DNA of 64,000 bases from Clostridioides difficile (GCA_024919175.1 CP103804.1:3534001-3598000); one strand, 5' to 3'. Shown: positions 23,290 to 31,819, counted from the first letter of the stretch. Made by a program: numbers and translations. Notes: generated by a model not told the origin, from the sequence alone.

Positions 23290-23979
23290 TTATGTATATA
23301 ACCTACTTGATGCATACTTTGAAACAGCTGTAGAAGTAGTCTTATTAATTTGAACTAAATCTTTTATAAAATCTGGTATAAATTCATCATATTTAACTTC
23401 CAATACAGTCATATTTTCATCAATAACTGAAACAGTTGGCAATTCTTTATTAAATAAATCAGTTGAATTTACAGCAGTTTTGATGTCACTATCAATTGTA
23501 ACTCTTACATTGCCAACTGGATAAATAAAAGCTTCTCTATCGTAATCGACTATACTTTTTGCCTCCAATCTTTCACATTTTATCTTTAAATAAAACTCCC
23601 TTAATAAACAGTTTGTTGATTCTTTTAAGAATTCAATATCATTATTTAATATCTTCAATACTTCTTTTTTAGTTAAACTAGCTGATAGCTTTGATGTCAT
23701 ATTATAGTGTTTTATTTTTTTTTCTAATTTTATAAAAGAACAATCATTATTATAAAATCTTATTCTGAACTTTTCTCTTATTGCAACACCATTTAACTTA
23801 TCAAAAAGAGCTTTATCTTCTGGTGTATCAAAATATAAACTTCTAATAAGATATTTTCCATCCTTTGATGCATTTGCATCTTTTTTCATTATTGGATAAA
23901 GTCTTGATTTCAAAGCTAAGACATCCGCTTCAGTTATTTTATGTTTCATTTCAAATCTGTAGTTTAACTTTTTTTCCAT
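23290..23979 (-). CDS. VTC-domain polyphosphate polymerase
   Basis: 229 aa consisting only of the VTC catalytic tunnel domain. Basic and acidic residues matching the yeast Vtc4 pattern are present: K12/K14, R46, the FRIRF pair R72/R74, K84 with E86, R159, and E194/K196 in LEVKYDEF. No SPX domain and no membrane helix, unlike yeast Vtc4. It should make polyphosphate from ATP, probably at the membrane with the DUF4956 partner. Start ATG 23979 has GAGAGGTG upstream. First gene of a three-gene operon with CotH. Confidence 0.85.
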   Translation of the reverse strand: MEKKLNYRFEMKHKITEADVLALKSRLYPIMKKDANASKDGKYLIRSLYFDTPEDKALFDKLNGVAIREKFRIRFYNNDCSFIKLEKKIKHYNMTSKLSASLTKKEVLKILNNDIEFLKESTNCLLREFYLKIKCERLEAKSIVDYDREAFIYPVGNVRVTIDSDIKTAVNSTDLFNKELPTVSVIDENMTVLEVKYDEFIPDFIKDLVQINKTTSTAVSKYASSRLYT

Positions 23980-24028
23980 TTTTATCACCTCTCAATTTTT
24001 AACTATGTTTGATTTATTTTATATTTAG

Positions 24029-24097
24029 AGTATACTTTACTCGGCTTTGTTAAATCTCCGTAAAATAAGAGCATCTTTATGGCATATATGTGGCAAA
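24029..24097 (-). promoter_or_regulatory. candidate activator site and promoter of the VTC operon
   Basis: A 22-bp element at 24076-24097 contains two GCC cores 11 bp apart (minus strand TTTGCCA...TGCC.TAAA). It lies 41 nt before a possible -10 TATACT (24029-24034), which has a poor -35. The two-component operon upstream region (37691-37712) has a copy with 18 of 22 identical bases, 40 nt before its own -10. Eleven-bp direct repeats are typical of OmpR/PhoB-type regulator sites. Functional claim is inference. Confidence 0.45.
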
Positions 24098-24241
24098 CAA
24101 AATTTACTTGACGAATAACAACTATTGATTTATTTTTATATTAGTCAATTTACACCTATAAACTATTAGAAAGGAACTTTTGGGGAACTGTTTCCAAATT
24201 TATCTCATGCTTAAACTTTATATTAGTAATGACAAAATAAA

Positions 24242-24288
24242 TAGGCTATATAGAATACAAAAAATATTTTTGTATTCTACATAGCCTT
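24242..24288 (-). terminator. terminator after the ABC exporter operon
   Basis: Stem AGGCTAT-TAGAATACAAAAA paired with TTTTTGTATTCTA-ATAGCCT, followed on the minus strand by ATTTATTTTG. It ends the two-gene exporter operon. The rest of the 390-nt gap holds the VTC promoter region. Confidence 0.75.
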
Positions 24289-24377
24289 TACTCATGTTAC
24301 TTATTTTCAAAGTAAGTCATTAAGTTGGATTTATTCTTTAAAAATCATGGAATATAGATTATAAATCTTCCATTAAA

Positions 24378-26240
24378 TTATACAACTTCTTCATCATATT
24401 CTCTTGAAAACTGACTATTATAAAGTTCCTCATAAAATCCTTTATTCTCAAGAAGCTCTCTATGGTTTCCTTGTTCAATAATAGTCCCTTCTTTCATTAC
24501 TAATATTAAATCTGCATCACGAATAGTTGATAATCTATGTGCGATAACAAAGCTAGTTCTTCCTCTCATCAAGTTATTCATAGCCTTTTGAATTTCAACT
24601 TCTGTCCTAGTATCTACACTAGAAGTTGCTTCATCAAGAATTAACACTGATGGGTCTGAAAGTATTGCCCTGGCAATTGTTAAAAGTTGTTTTTGACCTT
24701 GAGATAAATTAGAAGCATCTTCTGTTAATATAGTATCATATCCTTTAGGTAAAGTTCTTATAAAGTGGTCTACTCTTGCTGCTTTTGCTGCTCTTACAAC
24801 ATCTTCCATTGTAGCATCTGATTTACTGTACGCTATATTTTCTTTTATACTTCCATTAAATAACCAAGTATCTTGAAGAACCATTCCAAACATCGTTCTA
24901 AGTTCTCCACGTTTTAAGTCCTTTATATCAATACCATCAATAGTGATTCTACCCTCTTGTATCTCATAAAATCTCATAAGTAAATTTACAAGAGTCGTTT
25001 TTCCAGCTCCTGTTGGTCCAACAATTGCAATCTTATCTCCTGCATTTAGCTTAATGTTAATATCTTTCATAAGAATAGAATCATCACTATATCCAAATTT
25101 AACATGTTCAAATTCTACTTTACCTTTAGGTATGTTTATAACTTTTGAAGGCTCTTTATCTTTTACCTCCTCTATTTCATCCATAACTCCAAATACTCTC
25201 TCAGCAGATGCAATTGCTGCTTGAAGCATATTTGTAATATAAGATATTTCTGTAGTAGGCTCTGATGATTGATTTACATATTGAATGAATGCCTGTATAC
25301 TACCCAGAGTCATTGTTCCATTTGCTGCAAATATACCACCTACAACTGCTATAACAACATACCCGATTTGATTTACAAATCTAATGATTGGAGATATTGA
25401 ATATGATGAGAATTGTGCTTTTCTACTAGCATTATAAAGATTTTGATTTACTATTTTAAAGTTTTTAATAGTATCTTCTTCTTTACTAAACGCCTTAACT
25501 ACTACTTGACCAGTAAACATCTCCTCTATATTACTATTTAGTTCACCTAAAGCCTTTTGGTTTTCTGAAAATCTTTTTTGTGATTTTCCAGCAATTACAA
25601 TAGTAATACATAGTGAAACTCCTAATGTTATAGCTGATACTACTGTAAGTGATATACTTATATTTATCATCATAACTATAGAACCAATCACCGTAACTAC
25701 TGCTGTAATAAGTTGCATTAATCCTTCCTGCAGACTATCTGCAACCTTTTCTAAATCATTTGTAACTATACTAAGAGTTTCTCCCTTTTTATGTGAGTCA
25801 TAATATTTAAGTGGAAGTTTATTTAGCTTATCACTTAAATCTTCTCTCATACTAAGAACTAAATTTTGCGCAACTCCTGCCATAATATATTGTTGTATGT
25901 ATATAAATACTGAACTAAGCAAATACAAGCTTAAAAGTACTGATATTATACCTCCCATAGTGCTAAAGTTTACACTAAATTTTGTGCCAGTTTGGACCGC
26001 CGTTTTAATTCCATTAAATAATTGGTCAATAGCTTTCCCCATAATCATTGGTGCTAAAACCGTAAGAGCTGAACTTATTAATACTGCAATAAAAATTGTC
26101 AGTATCTTAAACTTTTGCTTTGACATATACTTTAATAATCTTTTTGTAGTCCTTTTTGCATCCTTAGCTTTTTCTGCTGACATACCATCTTCAAAACTAA
26201 GTACATCTACTTCTTTTTTTTCTGTTATATTTTCACTCAT
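24378..26240 (-). CDS. ABC exporter subunit with consensus ATPase Glu (heterodimeric multidrug type)
   Basis: 620 aa: six membrane helices in the first about 330 residues, then an ATPase domain. Walker A GPTGAGKTT, Walker B VLILDEATSSVD with catalytic Glu and H-loop FVIAHRLSTI are canonical, but the signature is LSQGQ instead of LSGGQ. In a dimer with the neighbouring subunit this gives one active and one degenerate ATP site. ATG 26240 has GGAGGTG upstream. Family: LmrD/BmrD/TM288-like exporters. Substrate unknown; the MerR-controlled promoter suggests a drug or other hydrophobic ligand. Confidence 0.9.
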   Translation of the reverse strand: MSENITEKKEVDVLSFEDGMSAEKAKDAKRTTKRLLKYMSKQKFKILTIFIAVLISSALTVLAPMIMGKAIDQLFNGIKTAVQTGTKFSVNFSTMGGIISVLLSLYLLSSVFIYIQQYIMAGVAQNLVLSMREDLSDKLNKLPLKYYDSHKKGETLSIVTNDLEKVADSLQEGLMQLITAVVTVIGSIVMMINISISLTVVSAITLGVSLCITIVIAGKSQKRFSENQKALGELNSNIEEMFTGQVVVKAFSKEEDTIKNFKIVNQNLYNASRKAQFSSYSISPIIRFVNQIGYVVIAVVGGIFAANGTMTLGSIQAFIQYVNQSSEPTTEISYITNMLQAAIASAERVFGVMDEIEEVKDKEPSKVINIPKGKVEFEHVKFGYSDDSILMKDINIKLNAGDKIAIVGPTGAGKTTLVNLLMRFYEIQEGRITIDGIDIKDLKRGELRTMFGMVLQDTWLFNGSIKENIAYSKSDATMEDVVRAAKAARVDHFIRTLPKGYDTILTEDASNLSQGQKQLLTIARAILSDPSVLILDEATSSVDTRTEVEIQKAMNNLMRGRTSFVIAHRLSTIRDADLILVMKEGTIIEQGNHRELLENKGFYEELYNSQFSREYDEEVV

Positions 26241-26278
26241 ATTACACCTCCAAATAAACAAATTGACTTTCTTTTTTG

Positions 26279-28006
26279 CTATTCAAGTTCTTCTTTACTA
26301 AGCTGTGAATCTGCAATTTGCTTATAAACATCACACTCTCTAAGTAAATCTTTGTGTTTACCAACACCTACAATTTTACCTTCGTCTAAAACTATAATCT
26401 GATTGGCATCCATGATTGTACTTATACGTTGTGCTATAATTATAGCTGTTGAATCTTTAATTTCATCTTTCAATGCTCTTCTAAGTTTTTTATCTGTCTT
26501 AAAATCTAATGCAGAAAAACTATCATCAAATATATATATTTCTGGCTTTCTAACTAATGCCCTTGCAATAGAAATTCTTTGCTTTTGTCCACCAGATAAA
26601 TTATTTCCACCTTGAGCTACAAATGAATCATAGTTATCTTCCATACTAGAAATAAACTCATCGGCTTGAGCTATGTTTGCTGCATGTTTTATTTCTTCAA
26701 TACTTGCATCTTCTTTTCCATACTTTATATTTTCTTCTATTGTTCCACTAAATAAGAATGCTCTTTGTGGTACAAATCCAATTTTATCTCTAAGCTCTTT
26801 TTGAGACATATTCTTAATATCTTGACCATTTATAGATATCTCACCTTCTTGAATTTCAAAAAAACGTGGTATTACATTTGCAATCGTAGATTTGCCAGAA
26901 CCAGTACTTCCTATAATTGCTGTTACTTCTCCAGAGTTTGTTTCAAATGTTATATTACTTAAGACAGGTTCCTCTGATTCTGAATATGAAAATGTTATAT
27001 TTTTAAAGGCTAAATGCCCTCTTTCTGAAATAATATTTTCAGAATTATTTCCATCTACAATTTCAGGTACTATGTCTAATATTTGATTTACTCTATCTGC
27101 ACAAGCTCCTGCTCTAGGTATGTACATAAATACCATTACTGCCATGATTAGATAAAATAAAATTAAAATACAATACTCAACTAATGCCATTATATGACCT
27201 ATTTCCATATTTCCATTACTTACTCTTATTCCACCAAACCAAATAATACTTACTATACCTAAATTCATTATTAACATTACAATAGGCATAAGTACTGCAA
27301 ATATCTTATTTATTGAAATTGCTGTTTGAGAATAATCTATTGCTGTTTTATCAAATCTATTCTTTTCAAAACTACTTCTATTAAAAGCTCTTATAACTCT
27401 TACTCCAGTTACAGCTTCACGTAACACTCTATTCATATTATCCATTTTTGTTTGCATTATCTTAAATAATTTGATAACTCTTTTACCAACTAAGCATGCA
27501 AATAGCATGAATAAAACCATTATTACAACAATAATAATTGTCATTACTTTGTCTATAGAATAAGCTAAAAATAATCCAGAAATAGTTATAATTGGTGCTG
27601 GTAACACCAACTCAATAAACATAAATAAAGATTGACCTATTAAAGTAATATCACTAGTACTCCTAGTAATCATAGATGCTGTACCTATTTTATTAAAATC
27701 ATTTATTGATAATTCTTGAGCTTTTACAAATACTGCTTCTCTAATATCTCTACAAAATCCTGAAGAGAGATTTGATGATACTTTACAAACTAATACAGCT
27801 GATAGAGCTGTTATTCCTGCTACTATTAGCATCAATACACCTGTTTTTACAATATAATTTATATCTCCCTTTACTACACCGTTATTTACTATACTTGCCG
27901 TAAGAGTCGGTATATATAGAGTTCCAAGTGTTTGCAAAAACGTAAATATCAACATTGTAACAATCAAAACTCTATATGGTTTTAAAAAACGAATTAATTT
28001 TTTCAT
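26279..28006 (-). CDS. ABC exporter subunit with degenerate ATPase site (heterodimeric multidrug type)
   Basis: 575 aa, six membrane helices then an ATPase domain. Walker A GSTGSGKST and signature LSGGQKQR are normal. Walker B ends IYIFDDSFSALD, with Asp replacing the catalytic Glu, and the H-loop is IIIAQRISTI, with Gln replacing His. These are the classic losses in the LmrC/BmrC/TM287-type partner. First gene of the operon, directly downstream of a MerR-type promoter; the second subunit follows after about 38 nt. Confidence 0.9.
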   Translation of the reverse strand: MKKLIRFLKPYRVLIVTMLIFTFLQTLGTLYIPTLTASIVNNGVVKGDINYIVKTGVLMLIVAGITALSAVLVCKVSSNLSSGFCRDIREAVFVKAQELSINDFNKIGTASMITRSTSDITLIGQSLFMFIELVLPAPIITISGLFLAYSIDKVMTIIIVVIMVLFMLFACLVGKRVIKLFKIMQTKMDNMNRVLREAVTGVRVIRAFNRSSFEKNRFDKTAIDYSQTAISINKIFAVLMPIVMLIMNLGIVSIIWFGGIRVSNGNMEIGHIMALVEYCILILFYLIMAVMVFMYIPRAGACADRVNQILDIVPEIVDGNNSENIISERGHLAFKNITFSYSESEEPVLSNITFETNSGEVTAIIGSTGSGKSTIANVIPRFFEIQEGEISINGQDIKNMSQKELRDKIGFVPQRAFLFSGTIEENIKYGKEDASIEEIKHAANIAQADEFISSMEDNYDSFVAQGGNNLSGGQKQRISIARALVRKPEIYIFDDSFSALDFKTDKKLRRALKDEIKDSTAIIIAQRISTIMDANQIIVLDEGKIVGVGKHKDLLRECDVYKQIADSQLSKEELE

Positions 28007-28019
28007 ACTTTCACACTCC

Positions 28020-28063
28020 TTTACAAAATATTATGATAAACTATACTGTAACAGGATAGTCAA
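28020..28063. promoter_or_regulatory. divergent MerR-type promoters and operator
   Basis: Minus strand: TTGACT (28058-28063) and TATCAT (28033-28038) separated by 19 bp, the long spacer that MerR regulators correct by DNA distortion. A 21-bp imperfect palindrome (ACTATACTGT...AGGATAGT, 28040-28060) fills that spacer. Plus strand: TTTACA (28020-28025) and TATACT (28042-28047) with 16 bp, overlapping the same palindrome, can serve the regulator gene. This layout fits ligand-activated exporter expression with autoregulation. Confidence 0.78.
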
Positions 28064-28078
28064 GGAGGAATTTTAATT

Positions 28079-28912
28079 ATGAGCCAAAATTCAAAAAATT
28101 ACTTTACCACTGGTGAATTTGCAAAGATTTGTGGAGTCAATAAAAAAACCCTTTTTCATTATGATGATATAGGTCTTTTCTCTCCAGAATTGAAAAAAGA
28201 AAATGGATATAGGTACTACTCATATCATCAACTTAGTATTTTTAGTATAATCTCCTCACTTAAAGAAATAAAAATGCCTTTAAAAGAAATTAAAGCTTAT
28301 ATAGATAAGCGAACTCCAAGTTTATTAATTGAACTTTTAGAAAAAAAGAGTATTGATATTAATAATGAGATTGAAAAATTAAATAATATTAAAACTTTAA
28401 TGGAATCCACTATCGCACTTACTAAAAAAGCCTGTGACATTGATATAAATACTATTACTTTAGAAGAGCATGAAGAAGAATATATAGTTAAAAGCCCTCT
28501 TATAGAAACAAAACAATTTATGGGAGATGATGAAGAGAAATTCTTATATGAATGTATCAATTTTATGGATAACTATGAACTAAGTGATGACTGTTTGATT
28601 GGTTCTATTATTAAAGGTGAAGATATACTAAATAAAAATTTTGAATCATATTCATACTTGTTTACTAAAGTTAATAGTGGATACAAAAAATGTCCAATAT
28701 CAATCAAACCAAAAGGACTCTATGTAACTGCGTATCATAAGGGAGGTTATGATAAACTTGAAACAACTTATGAAAAACTATTAAACTTTTTTAAGGATAA
28801 TAATTTACATATAGGAGACTTTGTTTATGAAGAATATCTTCTATATGATATAAGTGTTCGAGATATTGATGAATATATAACTCAAATCTCAATTGAAGTT
28901 AAAAAACTTTAA
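28079..28912 (+). CDS. MerR-family regulator with effector-binding C-terminal domain
   Basis: 277 aa: winged HTH at about 9-78 (TTGEFAKICGVNKKTLFHYDDIGLFSPE), a coiled-coil helix (about 85-125) and a C-terminal GyrI-like or BmrR-like ligand-binding domain (about 140-275). RBS AAGGAGGA precedes ATG. Divergent from and probably controlling the ABC exporter. Family members bind diverse cationic or hydrophobic compounds; the ligand here is unknown. Confidence 0.88.
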   Translation: MSQNSKNYFTTGEFAKICGVNKKTLFHYDDIGLFSPELKKENGYRYYSYHQLSIFSIISSLKEIKMPLKEIKAYIDKRTPSLLIELLEKKSIDINNEIEKLNNIKTLMESTIALTKKACDIDINTITLEEHEEEYIVKSPLIETKQFMGDDEEKFLYECINFMDNYELSDDCLIGSIIKGEDILNKNFESYSYLFTKVNSGYKKCPISIKPKGLYVTAYHKGGYDKLETTYEKLLNFFKDNNLHIGDFVYEEYLLYDISVRDIDEYITQISIEVKKL

Positions 28913-28916
28913 AAAC

Positions 28917-28950
28917 AACTACAGCTAATTTTGTCTTTATACAAAACTAA
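28917..28950. repeat. decayed copy of a terminator-like hairpin
   Basis: 34 nt after the MerR stop that match 33388-33421 (after the PucR-type gene) at 31 of 34 positions. The second copy forms a full stem; here the outer arm is lost, leaving only the inner stem ATTTTGT/ACAAAAC. The 3' part merges with a GGDEF gene fossil. Probably a dispersed terminator-like repeat. Confidence 0.5.
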
Positions 28951-29014
28951 AACTTAAATCAATATAATTATCAGAAATCACTCTATTTAATTCTTTGTTT
29001 TTTTATAAATTTAC
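28941..29014 (-). pseudogene. fragment of a GGDEF-domain (diguanylate cyclase) gene
   Basis: Reading the minus strand gives KELNRVISDNYIDLSFSF, closely matching KELNRVLYDNYNDLSFSF of the cyclase encoded at 33512-35125 (DNA 33668-33740 region). Over a 55-nt core 48 bases match. An in-frame TAA lies next to the match, no GGDEF motif remains, and both ends run into unrelated AT-rich DNA. It looks like a relic of a former cyclase copy or a recombination scar. Confidence 0.6.
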
Positions 29015-29041
29015 TTATATAATTAATTATATAAACAAATA

Positions 29042-29075
29042 AAAAAATGATAGTTAAATAATCTATCACTTTTTC
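29042..29075 (+). terminator. possible terminator after the MerR gene
   Basis: Stem TGATAG/CTATCA with an A-rich left side and CTTTTTC following on the plus strand. Position fits termination of the plus-strand regulator transcript, 130 nt past its stop. Confidence 0.5.
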
Positions 29076-29094
29076 ATGCATTAATTATGAGAAT

Positions 29095-29138
29095 ATAAAT
29101 TGGTTAAAGTTATTTATTCTAAACTTTAACCAATTTAT
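29095..29138 (-). terminator. strong hairpin after the DUF308 gene
   Basis: Perfect 17-bp stem ATAAATTGGTTAAAGTT/AACTTTAACCAATTTAT with a 10-nt loop, 60 nt past the DUF308 stop. No long T-run follows on the minus strand, so it may be a weak terminator or an RNA-protecting end structure. Confidence 0.5.
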
Positions 29139-29197
29139 ATATGTAAAGGTACTTCTTTATATCCTAATTAGATTCATTTTATTTTCTTCTTTTTCAA

Positions 29198-29785
29198 TTA
29201 ATTTTTTGGTTCTTGATAAATTAAATAAGCAGTAATTGTGTATAGACATGAAAACAAAGAAGCAAATCCAGAAACTCGTGCAAGACCTAAAATACCTCCA
29301 ATTCCAAATCCAAAGGTAAAAATTACAACAGCAATTCCACCTAAAAAAGCAATGCTTGAAAGAATAATCAAAATAACTTTCTTCCAAAATATAGTCACAC
29401 ACGAAGTAATAACAAAATACACCATTGCTTCAATCAGCAACAATGAACCAAGATAAACAGGTGATATGTGGATTAGGTAACGTGAAAAAGCTATTGAGTA
29501 AAGTCCAAATACAATAATTAAAATTGCTATAATAAGTCTTCCATAGCTAAAAAGGTGTTTTGCACCATTTTCCAGGATAAAATCCATAATCCGCAAAACA
29601 CTATATAAAATCATATATCCAGCAATAACATAAAACACACCTTCAAGAAGAAATTCAGGGAATATTAAAAGTGTAATTCCTATGCCTCCAAGAAAAACTG
29701 CTCTCAGTATTGCATGCTTTGTAAACTGTTTATAGAGTAATAAATTCATAATCAAGCCCACCTCTCTTAAGAGGTATGATACCAT
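29198..29785 (-). CDS. DUF308 (HdeD-like) membrane protein
   Basis: 195 aa with about six hydrophobic segments arranged in pairs (GGIGITLLIFPEFLLEGVFYVIAGYMILYSVLRI is a typical unit), matching the DUF308/HdeD membrane family. In enterobacteria HdeD is linked to acid resistance; here function is unknown. ATG is preceded by a weak site. It starts 25 nt after the NTF2-like gene, so it is probably co-transcribed with the amidohydrolase. Confidence 0.7.
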   Translation of the reverse strand: MVSYLLREVGLIMNLLLYKQFTKHAILRAVFLGGIGITLLIFPEFLLEGVFYVIAGYMILYSVLRIMDFILENGAKHLFSYGRLIIAILIIVFGLYSIAFSRYLIHISPVYLGSLLLIEAMVYFVITSCVTIFWKKVILIILSSIAFLGGIAVVIFTFGFGIGGILGLARVSGFASLFSCLYTITAYLIYQEPKN

Positions 29786-29810
29786 GTAAACATTACTCTC
29801 ACATGAATCT

Positions 29811-30434
29811 CTACTTACAATTTTGTAATGTTAACCATCTTTCTGCATCTTCATAAAGCTTGTTAACCACTTCTTTTCTATCTATTCCAGGAAGCTCTTG
29901 ATTTATTTTATATCCATCCTTACTCAACATATAAGAAAGATTTGCATAAGTTGGTCTGTAATTCTTTATTTCATCCTTAGAAACTTTGACATCACCACCT
30001 TGATAAACTGGTAAAATTATATCTTTTTCATATATTGCATCCATAGATACTATATACCACATATCATCTATCTTTTGAGTTTTATACAGAAACTTGACAT
30101 CTGACTGAAGTTCAACTAAATTTCCATCGATTTCATTTCTAATATGAATAGCTCCCATTGTAATTGATACTGCTTTATTATTATTTACCCAAACTAATGT
30201 ATCACAAATTTTATGTGGTGCATACGACTTCATCTTACTTGACTCTTCTACAAAGCCTTCTCCACTACCTTGATACCAAGATATTGAAACTGTGGATTCC
30301 TGTGCAAAACATTTTTTCATTTCCTCCCATAGTGCATTATCTCTACAAAATCTCTCAAATTCTATAAGTTCTTTTACACTATTTTTATCTACTATATCTT
30401 GCATAGAATTCTTTCCTGGTCTTTTTAATAACAT
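29811..30434 (-). CDS. NTF2-like (SnoaL-type) protein
   Basis: 207 aa. VKELIEFERFCRDNALWEEMKKCFAQESTVSISWYQGSGEGFVEESSKM is characteristic of SnoaL_4-type NTF2-fold proteins, which act as small-molecule isomerases, hydratases or binding proteins. No signal peptide. RBS AAAGGAG precedes ATG. It lies about 95 nt after the amidohydrolase gene and probably shares its substrate pathway. Exact reaction unknown. Confidence 0.68.
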   Translation of the reverse strand: MLLKRPGKNSMQDIVDKNSVKELIEFERFCRDNALWEEMKKCFAQESTVSISWYQGSGEGFVEESSKMKSYAPHKICDTLVWVNNNKAVSITMGAIHIRNEIDGNLVELQSDVKFLYKTQKIDDMWYIVSMDAIYEKDIILPVYQGGDVKVSKDEIKNYRPTYANLSYMLSKDGYKINQELPGIDRKEVVNKLYEDAERWLTLQNCK

Positions 30435-30528
30435 ATTCTCAATCTCCTTTAACGTATATACCTTTTATTTTTTACCTATATTCATTATCTTTAATTTTCT
30501 AGAATTATCTTTAGTAATACTCAATTTA

Positions 30529-31608
30529 CTATCTTACTCTATTACCCTTTATCCATACACCTTTTATATTTCTAGTTGATGTTATATCTTTAATTGGGTC
30601 ACCTTCAACCATTACTAAATCAGCTCTTTTTCCCTCTTTTATTACTCCACGGTCAGTAAAACCTAATAATTTTGCTGGTAAGCTTGTTGCACTCTCAAGT
30701 ACTTCAGTTGTAGTAAGACCTGCTCTAACTAATAATTCAAATTCACGATGAAGAGATTCTCCATGCTTTACTATACTGACAGAGTTTTCATCATTATTCG
30801 CATCAGTTCCAGCTAATATTACCACTCCAGCTTTTTTCAATGTAGCTGTATTTTCTATTGCTGTTTCTAACATAATATCTTCTCTTCCTGTAGCTTTTTT
30901 TATATTTGATACTATACTTTCCATCATAACTATAGTTGGGATTGAAATAAGATTTTTATATTTTATTCTTTCAGCTAATTCATCAGATAATTTACCTATA
31001 AAAGGAATATGATTTATTACATCAGCACCTGCTTTTTCTGCATATTCATAAGCTATAGTTGTAGGTGCATGAGCAAATACTTTTTTACCATTTTCATGAG
31101 ATACTTCGACTACTCTTTTTATAGTTTCAAAATCAAAATCCGTATTTGATGTTTTGGGGTCCTCTATTATAATCTTTACAAAATCTGCACCTTGTTTAAT
31201 TTGTTTCTTAGCAAAATTTTCAGCGTCTTCAACAGTGTTTATTTTGCTGTCTTTAAATCCCATTCCCATAAGGTGTGGATGTAAGGCTGGTGCTACAGGT
31301 TCATATACACTACGAATATCTGTTAATTTCTCTCTATTTCTCAAAGAGTCTACAAGCTCTTTACTATCAGTTGCCATATCAAGCATAGTAGTTATACCCC
31401 AGTTAGTTGCATCCTCCAAGTTTTTTACGCTATCTAAATGTATATGAGAATCGATAAACCCTGGAAGTAAAGTGTATCCTTCTCCATCTATAATAATGTC
31501 ACCAGTTGTTTTTGATGATATTAATCCATCTTCTATAACAATACTTTTTGCTTCTGATAGCTTTTCTCCATCAAATATTTTAACATTTGCAATTTCAGTT
31601 GTTGCCAT
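30529..31608 (-). CDS. amidohydrolase-superfamily enzyme (imidazolonepropionase/prolidase-like)
   Basis: About 359 aa from ATG 31608 (GGAGTG upstream; an earlier in-frame ATG at 31647 lacks this). Metal-site pattern is complete: HIHL after DS (first strand), Lys in FVKIIIED, His in VFAHAPT, His in VINHIPF and Asp in LAGTDANND. The C-terminus GVIKEGKRADLVMVEGDPIKDI is typical of cytosolic amidohydrolases acting on cyclic amides or dipeptides. Likely substrate is taken up or made only under inducing conditions sensed by the divergent PucR-type regulator. Substrate unknown. Confidence 0.82.
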   Translation of the reverse strand: MATTEIANVKIFDGEKLSEAKSIVIEDGLISSKTTGDIIIDGEGYTLLPGFIDSHIHLDSVKNLEDATNWGITTMLDMATDSKELVDSLRNREKLTDIRSVYEPVAPALHPHLMGMGFKDSKINTVEDAENFAKKQIKQGADFVKIIIEDPKTSNTDFDFETIKRVVEVSHENGKKVFAHAPTTIAYEYAEKAGADVINHIPFIGKLSDELAERIKYKNLISIPTIVMMESIVSNIKKATGREDIMLETAIENTATLKKAGVVILAGTDANNDENSVSIVKHGESLHREFELLVRAGLTTTEVLESATSLPAKLLGFTDRGVIKEGKRADLVMVEGDPIKDITSTRNIKGVWIKGNRVR

Positions 31609-31739
31609 ATTACTACACTCCTTTGTATTTTTAAATTTATAATACATTTACCTTTTATTAAGTTATATTTTTTATTACTTTGAGTATTTATTAATTTATA
31701 TAACTAATTATATATAAATAATTTTATCTAAACTATGTA

Positions 31740-31796
31740 TTACAATTTAAACTTTGTTGTAAAATAGATTATAGTGATTGTACTGTAGCACAATCA
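31740..31796. promoter_or_regulatory. candidate operator region of the amidohydrolase/PucR intergenic region
   Basis: Two inverted repeats: TTACAA-N11-TTGTAA (31740-31762) and TGATTGT-N8-ACAATCA (31775-31796). They lie just before the PucR-type start (31820) between divergent genes, where operators are expected. No convincing promoter hexamers were assigned. Confidence 0.4.
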
Positions 31797-31819
31797 AATA
31801 TGATTATAGGAGTTTTATC

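Noticed and set aside
29157..29402. 81-codon minus-strand frame rich in Cys and Phe
   Set aside because: It is an out-of-frame shadow of the DUF308 gene and the hairpin region.
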